From: DASRAJ01 sp039920305
Lineage (GTDB): Bacteria; Bacteroidota; Bacteroidia; Chitinophagales; UBA10324
Assembly: GCA_039920305.1 (NCBI GenBank)
Contig: JBDSEA010000109.1
Span: forward strand, 1 to 39,979
DNA: 39,979 bases
Direction: 5' to 3'
Positions 32,876 through 39,979 of this stretch are shown one piece after another (within the stretch, counting starts at the first letter, position 1; each line of letters starts with the position of its first letter). Below the pieces are notes generated by a model. It was not told the origin of the DNA, ran no database searches, and saw only the letters and a list, made by a program, of their open reading frames with translations. A program made the position numbers and the translations under genes.

Positions 32876-35800
32876 TTACAATCTTGAAATCCTCTTTCTG
32901 TAAAAAATTCCCAGCATGCTGGGATAAACAATTAAAAGTATTGGAACTCCTGCGCAAAAGCCGCCTATCACTGCAATTGCAAGCGGCTGATGAAGTTGTG
33001 CACCTGTACCCCATCCGAGTGCGAGAGGCATCAGTGCAAGTACGGCTCCAATAGCGGTCATTAATTTGGGTCGTATACGCAAGCCTATTGCAGCGGCAAT
33101 GGCATCCTTCTCATCCATTTCATGCCTGCTCATACGAAATTGTTGGAAGGTGAAAACTGCATTTTCTGCAATAATCCCAACGATCATAATAATCCCTGTA
33201 TAGCTGCCAACATTCAGTGCTGTACCGGTTAAGAAAAGTGCGATCATGCATCCTGATATACTAATAGCTGAAAGTGACAGTATGATGAAGGCCGCAAGCC
33301 AGTCTTTAAAAAGAAAAAGTAATGTGGTAAACACAAGTAAGCCTGCCAGTAATAGAATGCGAAGTAATTCGCTGAATGATTGACGCTGTTGCTGATAGTC
33401 CCCGCCATATTCAATATGCTGACCTGTATTGAGGGGAATATTTGATTTAATTTGATTCTGAATTTCTTGCATGGCACTACCAAGATCCCGGTTATCAAGA
33501 CGTGCAGTAATGTCAACGAAGGGTTGAAGATTTTCACGATCAATTTCAGCCTGACCGCTGTCAATCCGTATATCAGCGAATTGATTGATGGGTTTTAATG
33601 TTCCATCAGGCATAAAAATTTGCATTTCCTTTATGCGTGTAATGTTGTTAAACTGTGAATTGGGATAGCGCAGCCTGATGGTAGAAGACTGCACATTTTC
33701 CGGAAGCACCCCAACCTCAATACCCTGTAACTGCAGTTGTGCCTGTTTTTGCAAATCGGCGGGTGTGAGATTAAATCTTGTAAGCTCTTCCTGGTTTGGA
33801 ATAAGCGTAACCGACGGCCCTGCAATGGTTATTCCATTAAATACATCAGCGATACCGGGGATCTTTTCCATTAATTCAGCTATTTGCCTGGCTTTTTCAT
33901 GATTCTCATCGGGATCATTACCAAATAATTTTACCTCTATGGGTTGAGCCGATCCGGATAGATCTCCAAGTATATCGCCGAGTACCTGCCCGAAATCAAT
34001 GGTAAGAGCTGGCTGTGAAGACTCAATACGTGCACGTAATTCATCTATCACAGCATATACGGTGCGGCTGCGTTTCTTTTTTAGCTGGATCAGGTAATCG
34101 CCATTATTTGGCTCTGTAATAAAAAATCCCATCTGTGTTCCTGTTCGGCGCGAGTAGCTTTCAACCTCGGGAACATCAGCAATAATATTCTCTGCATTGC
34201 GAAGGATCTGATCAGTTTCATTGAGTGAGGTGCCCGCCGGTGATAAGTAATCAAGTACAATGGCCCCTTCGTCCATTTCGGGAAGAAATCCGGTTTCTAC
34301 TTTTGGAATAACCAGGATTAGTGATATTAGCATTATAACAATAAGAATTACTGATAACCATGAATTTGCAATAAAGAAATGAATCCATCTAAGCCGTTTG
34401 TCTCCTGTTATTGATCCTGCCTTCTCAACCGCTACAGAGGATGAAACTTTTTTCTTACTTGAAAATAATGCGTATATCACAGGTAATGCTAGCCAGCTAA
34501 CAAGAAATGAAGCAATAAGTGTAATTACCATGGTTGCCGCAAGTGCCCTGAAGAAGGCTCCGGCCAAACCACTGAGTAAAGCAAAAGGAAGGAAGATAAC
34601 AATGGTACTCAGAGATGAACCGATCATAGCCGGAAATAACCATCGGATGGCATGACTGATTTCATCCCTGATGTTTCCTCCTTCATTTAATTCCTTTTCA
34701 CGGTGAATCTGCTCTATCACCACAATTGCATCATCAATGATCAATCCGATAGCAGCCGCTATAGCACCGAGTGTCATGATGTTCAGTGTATATCCAACGA
34801 TATGCAGCGTTATCAGAGTTAACCCAAGAACAATAAGCAGACAGCCTATAAGGGTAACACACGCACGGAAAGATCGCAGAAATATGATAACAACAATTAC
34901 TGCCAGTACAAGCCCGATAAGAATACTTTCCTGAACGCTTTTTACAGAATCATCAACAAAATCTGACTGGATATAATAAGGTTTTAATAAAATATTTCGC
35001 GGGAGCATCTTATTAAGTTCTGCTACTTTTTCATGTATGCTGGCAGTAAGCCTCACCAGATCTGCATTTGGCTGGCGAATCACATTTACGAGCACTGCTT
35101 CCTCCCCATTTGCATTAATCTTAATGAATTCATCCATGGGATTCACACTGACTTCTGCAATGTCTTTGAGATGAATAATTCGCTTTCCATCATTTTGAAT
35201 CACAACATTTTCGATATCCTGCAGGCTACCGGTACTTGCATCCGTAATTGTGAGATAAAGCCTGCGATAGTCATTAAGCAATCCGTTGGATAGAATAAAA
35301 TTTGCATTATTAAATGCGTCAATAATTTTTTGCGGAGTTATGCGCAGCAAGGTCATTACTTCCGGCTTGAGAATGATCCAGTATTCTTTTGATTTACCTC
35401 CCATCACCTGCACATTCGCTACACCCTCAACAGTGCCAAGAATGGGCCGTATGGTATATGCCGCAAGTTTCCTTAGTTCGATCTGACTGTTTCCTGATTC
35501 TGTTTTTGTGGAATCATTGTATTGCAGTGTATAGCCAATCACTGGCAGAATAGAAGGATTCATTTTTTCTACAGTGATGGAAACACCTGGTGGTAAAAAA
35601 CCCTGTGCCTGATTGATCTTTGCATTTACCTGATTGAGGTCCTGATCAATATTGTCTTTCCAGTTGAAGAAAGCTGATATTTCACAGCTTCCCCGGCTTG
35701 TAGTGCTTCGTATAACGTTTAATCCCTGCACCTGCCTCACGGCATTTTCGAGAGGCACAGTAACCGTCGCCATCATTTTGTTAACGGGCTGCTCACCATT

Positions 35801-35953
35801 CTCTGCGATTATTTTTATTTTAGGAAAAGTTATATCCGGGAAGAGCGCAACTTTAATTTGCGTGAAGGAATAATATGCAAATCCAAGAATAAGCAGAAGA
35901 ATAAAAATGATTGGCTTACGATACATTTCAAAATATGAAGCCGGGTTTTTCAT
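32876..35953 (-). CDS. RND efflux transporter permease
   Basis: A 1025-residue inner-membrane permease with the RND layout: an N-terminal helix (residues 12-31), a large periplasmic loop, a helix cluster around 340-500, a second large loop and a final helix cluster at about 860-1020. The Phe-Pro-Asp-Ile and Pro-Leu-Glu-Asn-Ala segments after helix 1 are typical. The TM4 proton-relay pair Asp-Asp (about 406-407) in Gly-Leu-Ile-Ile-Asp-Asp-Ala fits drug-type (HAE-like) pumps. The TM10 position that is usually Lys reads Gly-Ile-Ile-Ala-Glu-Asn (about 928). It is the last gene of a TolC-adaptor-permease operon; its ATG overlaps the adaptor stop by 4 bp. The substrate is unknown. Confidence 0.93.
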   Translation of the reverse strand: MKNPASYFEMYRKPIIFILLLILGFAYYSFTQIKVALFPDITFPKIKIIAENGEQPVNKMMATVTVPLENAVRQVQGLNVIRSTTSRGSCEISAFFNWKDNIDQDLNQVNAKINQAQGFLPPGVSITVEKMNPSILPVIGYTLQYNDSTKTESGNSQIELRKLAAYTIRPILGTVEGVANVQVMGGKSKEYWIILKPEVMTLLRITPQKIIDAFNNANFILSNGLLNDYRRLYLTITDASTGSLQDIENVVIQNDGKRIIHLKDIAEVSVNPMDEFIKINANGEEAVLVNVIRQPNADLVRLTASIHEKVAELNKMLPRNILLKPYYIQSDFVDDSVKSVQESILIGLVLAVIVVIIFLRSFRACVTLIGCLLIVLGLTLITLHIVGYTLNIMTLGAIAAAIGLIIDDAIVVIEQIHREKELNEGGNIRDEISHAIRWLFPAMIGSSLSTIVIFLPFALLSGLAGAFFRALAATMVITLIASFLVSWLALPVIYALFSSKKKVSSSVAVEKAGSITGDKRLRWIHFFIANSWLSVILIVIMLISLILVIPKVETGFLPEMDEGAIVLDYLSPAGTSLNETDQILRNAENIIADVPEVESYSRRTGTQMGFFITEPNNGDYLIQLKKKRSRTVYAVIDELRARIESSQPALTIDFGQVLGDILGDLSGSAQPIEVKLFGNDPDENHEKARQIAELMEKIPGIADVFNGITIAGPSVTLIPNQEELTRFNLTPADLQKQAQLQLQGIEVGVLPENVQSSTIRLRYPNSQFNNITRIKEMQIFMPDGTLKPINQFADIRIDSGQAEIDRENLQPFVDITARLDNRDLGSAMQEIQNQIKSNIPLNTGQHIEYGGDYQQQRQSFSELLRILLLAGLLVFTTLLFLFKDWLAAFIILSLSAISISGCMIALFLTGTALNVGSYTGIIMIVGIIAENAVFTFQQFRMSRHEMDEKDAIAAAIGLRIRPKLMTAIGAVLALMPLALGWGTGAQLHQPLAIAVIGGFCAGVPILLIVYPSMLGIFYRKRISRL

Positions 35954-36855
35954 TTCACTATAGTCACTTTTGCGGTATCCGGAAGTCCATAATTACCTTC
36001 AATGAGTATGCGATCCTCAGGTAAAAAAACAGGTTCGGTTATTTCAACTTCAGATTTTGTTTTTCTCCCGATGGTTACATCCTGCCGTATGGCAATTGTA
36101 TCATTCAGCAATTTCATTATCCAGTATTCATTCAAAGTTTCATCCGTCAGAATGGCGCTAACCGGAAGTATAAATGATTCCTGTTCTGCTGCATCAATGA
36201 AATTAACTCTCACGTTAAGATTCTCCGGAAAGATTTCAGAAGTATTGAATTGAAGATATGCCTGCTGTGTTTGCGAAGCTGCATCTGCTTCCGAAAGAAT
36301 TATTGAAACCTTAGCACTGTAAATTTTATGATCAGGAAATATTACGCTGCAGCTTACACCCTTCTTTACTATATAGTTTTTTTCAAAGGGGAAATTCAAT
36401 TGCACTACCATGCTCGATTGATCAACCGTGATTGCAAGCACTTCACCTTCCTGTACAAAGTCTCCTGATTCTTTTAATACAGAATCAATTCTATAATGAT
36501 GCTGTGCCTTGATAATAATTACATTATTTTTAAAAAGGGTATCTGCAATGCTTTCAGGATAAGCAGCTGACTCTTTTGTTTTTAAAGTGAATAAAGATTT
36601 TCCAACCATGGGCCTGTCACCGGAGGAAATATTTACTGATTTAATGAAGCCAGAAATGGGAGAGGTAATCGGTGTCTTTTTCAGGTATAACAGCCTGCCA
36701 TACAAAGCAAGCGTATCATTCATATATTTTTTGCTCACCAGTGTCACCTTCACCGGCGTTCCATTTTCATCTGCTGGTATCTCATCCTGTGACGGATGAT
36801 GGCAGTTTAATAGTAATGCAGTGATGAAAATTCCAGGAAGAATCATTTTCACCAT
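35950..36855 (-). CDS. RND periplasmic adaptor (membrane fusion) subunit
   Basis: A 301-residue adaptor, shorter than the usual 350-400. Leu-Leu-Asn-Cys18 suggests a lipoprotein signal, although Asn before Cys is unusual. A beta-barrel/lipoyl-type region contains Ile-Thr-Ser-Pro-Ile-Ser-Gly-Phe-Ile (residues about 64-72) and Gly-Asp-Phe-Val-Gln-Glu-Gly-Glu-Val-Leu (about 131-140). The C-terminal domain has Ile-Leu-Pro-Val-Ser-Ala-Ile-Leu and ends Ile-Glu-Gly-Asn-Tyr-Gly-Leu. It links the permease with the outer-membrane channel. The overlaps with both neighbours (7 bp with tolC, 4 bp with the permease) indicate translational coupling. The short length means the alpha-hairpin is reduced or absent. 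Confidence 0.88.
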   Translation of the reverse strand: MVKMILPGIFITALLLNCHHPSQDEIPADENGTPVKVTLVSKKYMNDTLALYGRLLYLKKTPITSPISGFIKSVNISSGDRPMVGKSLFTLKTKESAAYPESIADTLFKNNVIIIKAQHHYRIDSVLKESGDFVQEGEVLAITVDQSSMVVQLNFPFEKNYIVKKGVSCSVIFPDHKIYSAKVSIILSEADAASQTQQAYLQFNTSEIFPENLNVRVNFIDAAEQESFILPVSAILTDETLNEYWIMKLLNDTIAIRQDVTIGRKTKSEVEITEPVFLPEDRILIEGNYGLPDTAKVTIVK

Positions 36856-38087
36856 ACAAGGTAATTATGTTCACTAATGATTCGTTGCTGCTCCATTAAT
36901 GCATTGTTTAGCTTTTGCCCCAGGCCGCTATAATCACGTAGGGCCGCGAGGTAATCAATTGCTGATAACTGTCCGGAAAAGAGTTGTTGCCGACGCATTG
37001 CCATGAGCTGATTCATGTTATTCAATTGATCTTGCCATTGGATGATAATGGAATTAATGCTCTGAAATTTTTTATCAAGGTTGATGAATTGAAGGCTTTG
37101 CTGAAGGGAATAATATCTCCTGTAAGCGCTGATGGACAATTGCTGAATGGTTAATTGCTGGAGCTTTAAATTTCTTTGCCCCCCGTCATAAATATTCCAA
37201 TCCATTGTAATGCCGGCACTGAATCCGAATTTTTTAAATGAAGCATCTGCAGGAATTGCCTGGTAACCTGCATCTCCAAAGAGATTGAGCCGGGGAACAT
37301 AGTTATAATGCAATAGATTTTTTGATCCTTCGATTGACGAGCTGTCCAGCGAAAACAAATAAAGTATTGGATTCATAGCGGAAGACGAAGCTTTCCACCT
37401 AAGGTCAGGTTTATCAATTTCAATGATGGTGGTATCAGGAATTCCGCAGAGAGCATTCAGAGTATAGATTCCGGAGCGGTAGCCATCATGTAAAAGCTGG
37501 TCAGTGATTTTTTCTGTTTGTATTTGAAGCTGAAGGGTGAGGTAATCTGTTTGAAGATAGATTCCGCTTTTTACCAGCGGCGCAAGTAATTTCAACTGAT
37601 TTTCAAGGGAATTAATGGTTTGTTCCTGAAATTTTATTTGGGAAAGAGTATCATAAGTGTTTAGGTATTGATCAGTGATTGCCTTTTCAACTTCACGCCG
37701 CGATAAAATGCTTCTTGAAAAAAGTGAATCATTCCTGACTCTTCCACGGTTAAGCTGCGCTGTGTAATAATTCTTTTGAAGAATGGGTTTGCGAATTCCT
37801 GCAATGGCAGTGTACTGGCCCTGGTTTGTAATTGCCTCGTCATATCCATAGCCGTCAATAATCGGCGCAATCATGATTTGACCGGAAGCAGTAACTGCAA
37901 TTTTTCTTCCGGCAAGAATGAGTAAGCTATCAATTCTAAGTCTCTGTAACTGACTCGAATATTCTTTGATTAATGGACTGTTTATAGTACCCTCACCGAG
38001 ATAATAATTCAGATCATGCGTTTGGGAAAGGGCGAAGCCTTGATGCAGTAAAAAATAGTACACCAATACAAAATGCCGTAAACACAT
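36849..38087 (-). CDS. TolC-family outer-membrane channel
   Basis: A 412-residue protein with a signal peptide (residues 1-22). It has two long helical coiled segments of the TolC type, with Leu/Gln-rich heptads near 155-200 and 320-400, and Asp-Trp-Asn-Ile-Tyr-Asp-Gly-Gly-Gln-Arg, a strong mark of TolC outer-membrane factors, in the middle. The length is close to other Bacteroidota family members. It forms the exit duct for the RND pump encoded next. Its stop overlaps the adaptor start by 7 bp. It is the first gene of the operon; the 172-bp gap upstream (38088-38259) contains a direct repeat but no clear promoter. Confidence 0.87.
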   Translation of the reverse strand: MCLRHFVLVYYFLLHQGFALSQTHDLNYYLGEGTINSPLIKEYSSQLQRLRIDSLLILAGRKIAVTASGQIMIAPIIDGYGYDEAITNQGQYTAIAGIRKPILQKNYYTAQLNRGRVRNDSLFSRSILSRREVEKAITDQYLNTYDTLSQIKFQEQTINSLENQLKLLAPLVKSGIYLQTDYLTLQLQIQTEKITDQLLHDGYRSGIYTLNALCGIPDTTIIEIDKPDLRWKASSSAMNPILYLFSLDSSSIEGSKNLLHYNYVPRLNLFGDAGYQAIPADASFKKFGFSAGITMDWNIYDGGQRNLKLQQLTIQQLSISAYRRYYSLQQSLQFINLDKKFQSINSIIIQWQDQLNNMNQLMAMRRQQLFSGQLSAIDYLAALRDYSGLGQKLNNALMEQQRIISEHNYLVW

Positions 38088-38186
38088 GCAGCTTAATAAT
38101 CGGAGTAAAGATGAGAAATACTGCCGGACAAATATGTTAATGAGTCAAATTTACCTAAGGGATTAAAGAAAACGGAACGATCTGTT

Positions 38187-38254
38187 TAAAAATTCTGATA
38201 GTCTTTTAAATAGAGCCGGGACTGGCACCTTTCGCCCTATCAAAAATTCTGATA
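38187..38254. repeat. 13-bp direct repeats flanking a short spacer
   Basis: AAAAATTCTGATA occurs at 38188-38200 and 38242-38254, with 41 bp between the copies. It lies between the 3' end of the PepSY-like gene at 38260 and the tolC start at 38087. It could be a duplication, a protein-binding pair or a footprint of an insertion. No function is established. Confidence 0.6.
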
Positions 38255-38259
38255 TTATT

Positions 38260-38688
38260 CTATTCTTTTTCTTCTTCCAGAAATTTACCATCCGCATCGA
38301 AGATCAGGCCGGCATTCTTCACTTCAGCTTCAAATTTTTTCAGCCCCCGGGCATCGGTAATTTCATATGCTTCCTTAATTTCTGATCCGGAATAATTTTT
38401 TAGCACATATTCAGCAATGCCCGGAGGTAGCATATTTACCGGTATTTCTTTTTCTGTTTCAATAAGGTTGCCACCTGCATCAAATAAAGCAGCTTGTTCA
38501 TTTTTGCCAAGTTTATATTCTGCTTCATATTTACCATCTTCATTTGACCATTTATAATTTTTTATTTCAGGCATCAGCTTGTGAAAAGCAGTTACCACTG
38601 GTGCAGGGACCTGATTCTCTTTCACTTTTTGTGCCAGTGCACATCCTGTTATCATTAACAATACGGGAAATACGATGTGGATTTTCAT
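38260..38688 (-). CDS. PepSY-like (BLIP-like) lipoprotein or periplasmic protein
   Basis: A 142-residue protein. Met-Ile-Thr-Gly-Cys16 fits a lipobox, so it is probably lipid-anchored, although Ala-Leu-Ala-Gln right after it also suits a normal signal peptidase. The body shows Phe-His-Lys-Leu-Met-Pro with Tyr-Lys-Trp-Ser-Asn-Glu-Asp-Gly-Lys-Tyr-Glu-Ala-Glu-Tyr, then Leu-Lys-Asn-Tyr-Ser-Gly with a second strand pair and Phe-Asp-Ala-Asp-Gly-Lys-Phe, the PepSY-like pattern also seen at 32201-32662 and 1986-2804. It lies immediately upstream of the efflux operon on the same strand. A sensing or inhibitor role is possible but not shown. Confidence 0.78.
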   Translation of the reverse strand: MKIHIVFPVLLMITGCALAQKVKENQVPAPVVTAFHKLMPEIKNYKWSNEDGKYEAEYKLGKNEQAALFDAGGNLIETEKEIPVNMLPPGIAEYVLKNYSGSEIKEAYEITDARGLKKFEAEVKNAGLIFDADGKFLEEEKE

Positions 38689-38773
38689 TTTACTGATTCT
38701 GTTTTTTATTTAATGCAATATTGATGGATAATTCTGAAGGGATTCTGTAGGGATATTTTGATTAAATATCTTT

Positions 38774-39679
38774 TCAATTTCCACCCGTCAGTTCGCGGAA
38801 AATCTCTTCAAGTCCTGTTGTTTCGTGCTGCAATAAGGTGATGATATTTTTCCGGCTTACAGCAAATTGAAAAATCTCTTCCTCATTATTGAATGAAGAA
38901 TAAATATTAAATGTGGCGCCACCGCTGCTTTCAACTCTTACAACACCTTTGACATGAAGCAAATCATTTTTCTCAACAGGATTTTTAAATGTTGCGCGAA
39001 TCAGCACTTCTTCTTTTTTTCCTGCCTGTAGTTTTTCCATAGTATCGTCTGCTACGATTTTCCCTTTGCTGATGATGATCACACGGTTACAGATAGATTG
39101 AACTTCCTGCATGATGTGTGTTGACAGGATTACCGCTTTTTCCATGCCAAGGTTCCTGATAAGATCTCTGATGCCTGCAAGCTGGTTAGGATCCAGACCG
39201 GAGGTTGGCTCATCCAGAATAAGCACTTGAGGATCATGAAGCAACGCCTGGGCGAGCCCTACGCGCTGGCGATAACCACGCGACAGTGCGCCGATTTTTT
39301 TTCGCTGCTCAGGTTCCAGTCCAACAAGCGCAATCATTTCATTGATCCTTGCTCCAGGTTTTTTTACATAATTTAATTTCCCGGTAAAAAGCAGGAATTC
39401 CCTTACATACATGTCAGTATATAGCGGATTATTTTCAGGCAGATAGCCAATATTTTTTCTTGCCTCCAGGGAGTTTTCTTCCACATCGAAACCGCAAACA
39501 GCAGCTTTCCCTTCTGAGGGAGGAATAAAACCTGCAATGATCTTCATGGTAGTTGATTTCCCCGCTCCGTTAGGACCCAGAAAGCCAAGTACCTCTCCGG
39601 GCTTTACCGAAAAGGAAATATTCTCAATGGCGTGATGTCCTCCATATATTTTGCTGAGACCTGAAACCGAGACTGACAC
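38774..39679 (-). CDS. gldA: Gliding-motility/T9SS-associated ABC transporter ATPase GldA
   Basis: A 301-residue ABC ATPase. Walker A is Gly-Pro-Asn-Gly-Ala-Gly-Lys-Ser (35-42), the signature Leu-Ser-Arg-Gly-Tyr (132-136), Walker B Leu-Ile-Leu-Asp-Glu (153-157), and the switch His188. The Gly-Tyr-Leu-Pro-Glu-Asn-Asn-Pro-Leu-Tyr-x-Asp-Met-Tyr-Val segment and the 70-residue C-terminal tail fit GldA of Bacteroidota. In Flavobacterium GldA works with GldF and GldG in gliding and surface-protein export. Those genes are not in the window. A general ABC ATPase is the alternative, but T9SS cargo in the window makes GldA plausible. It is divergent from the methyltransferase gene. Confidence 0.85.
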   Translation of the reverse strand: MSVSVSGLSKIYGGHHAIENISFSVKPGEVLGFLGPNGAGKSTTMKIIAGFIPPSEGKAAVCGFDVEENSLEARKNIGYLPENNPLYTDMYVREFLLFTGKLNYVKKPGARINEMIALVGLEPEQRKKIGALSRGYRQRVGLAQALLHDPQVLILDEPTSGLDPNQLAGIRDLIRNLGMEKAVILSTHIMQEVQSICNRVIIISKGKIVADDTMEKLQAGKKEEVLIRATFKNPVEKNDLLHVKGVVRVESSGGATFNIYSSFNNEEEIFQFAVSRKNIITLLQHETTGLEEIFRELTGGN

Positions 39680-39839
39680 TTTAGGAAAAGGAAATTAGAA
39701 GTTAAAAAAGGGAAACAGGATTAGAAAAACAGGTGTAAAAATAGAGAATCACTTTCAGGTTATCCGGCTTAATGAGGCCAGGGCTCACAGCAATCCCGGT
39801 TAGCAGTTCCGGCACATCTGAAGTTTCATCTTTTCAAAT

Positions 39840-39847
39840 TATGTTTG
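39840..39847 (+). promoter_or_regulatory. Candidate -7 box of the methyltransferase gene
   Basis: TATGTTTG, followed by CCGCC, matches TAnnTTTG. It would place transcription a few bases before ATG 39859, so the ATG inside the box (39841) is unlikely to be the start codon. Confidence 0.45.
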
Positions 39848-39858
39848 CCGCCCTTCAC

Positions 39859-39979
39859 ATGTATGATTTTCACACAGATAAGCAACGCTATTTCAAGATG
39901 CAATATGACAATGCATCTGAGTATGTGATTCCATTCATTGAAGCAGCGTACCCGATCGAAATGGAATTTCGCGTACTGG
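39859..39979 (+). CDS. Class I SAM-dependent methyltransferase, N-terminal fragment
   Basis: The frame starts at ATG 39859 (Met-Tyr-Asp-Phe-His-Thr-Asp-Lys-Gln-Arg-Tyr-Phe) and runs off the right edge after 40 codons. The opening, with Tyr-Val-Ile-Pro-Phe-Ile-Glu and a first beta strand Phe-Arg-Val-Leu, matches the start of Bacteroidota class I methyltransferases, where the SAM-binding Glu-Ile-Gly-Cys would follow just past the edge. An ATG six codons earlier (39841) lies within the -7 box and is less likely. The acceptor is unknown. Confidence 0.65.
   Translation, partial: MYDFHTDKQRYFKMQYDNASEYVIPFIEAAYPIEMEFRVL

Noticed and set aside
38088..38259. Possible riboswitch upstream of tolC
   Set aside because: Apart from the direct repeats I could not find a consistent paired structure or known aptamer core.

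Overview
The window looks like chromosomal DNA of a Bacteroidota bacterium, probably of the Chitinophagales/Saprospirales/Sphingobacteriales type. Several secreted proteins end in the type IX secretion (T9SS) type A sorting domain. A gldA-type gliding/T9SS ABC ATPase gene is present. Candidate promoters carry the Bacteroidota -7 box TAnnTTTG instead of a sigma70 -10 box, and several PepSY-like (BLIP-like) periplasmic proteins are encoded. Base composition is moderate and AT-leaning. I see no prophage, complete insertion sequence, CRISPR array or rRNA operon. One tRNA gene (Cys) is present. All calls come from reading the sequence; no database search was run.

Layout. 1-1.8 kb: a truncated DinB protein, DoxX-like, VOC and SRPBCC/AHSA1 genes, a typical small detoxification/stress cluster. 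2-3.7 kb: an Asn/Pro-rich secreted PepSY-like protein with a strong terminator, a 40-residue membrane protein and a DUF2059 protein. 3.7-5.7 kb (minus): a large secreted serine hydrolase with a T9SS tail, whose paralogue lies at 21-23 kb. 6-7.7 kb: a PolX-like protein with an intact PHP nuclease site but a degenerate polymerase site. 7.8-8.5 kb: a small membrane protein without a standard start codon, then a 117-bp foldback element. 8.5-15.4 kb (minus): pabA/trpG, cvpA, yqeY, a DUF4834-like gene and a 1599-residue TamB-like protein, divergent from tsaD. 16.6-18.5 kb: aldo/keto reductase, an acetolactate-decarboxylase-like lipoprotein and tRNA-Cys. 18.6-25.4 kb (minus): two T9SS cargo proteins and an OPT transporter. 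25.5-31.5 kb: tdk, a conserved hypothetical gene, waaA with an outer-membrane protein gene, and a two-gene sugar-nucleotide operon (DegT aminotransferase, UDP-glucose dehydrogenase). 31.5-32.2 kb: an unusual GC-rich, multi-hairpin island next to an orphan T9SS tail. 32.2-38.7 kb (minus): an RND efflux operon (TolC, adaptor, permease) flanked on both sides by PepSY-like genes. 38.8-40 kb: gldA and the start of a SAM methyltransferase gene.

Themes. Much of the window concerns the envelope: LPS core assembly (waaA), nucleotide-sugar supply, TamB-type lipid/protein transport to the outer membrane, RND efflux, and T9SS-exported proteins. The most unusual points are the polymerase-dead PolX, the paired T9SS hydrolases (one with a CA-dinucleotide tract directly before its start codon), the structured island at 31.57-31.74 kb, and the foldback element at 8.36-8.48 kb.
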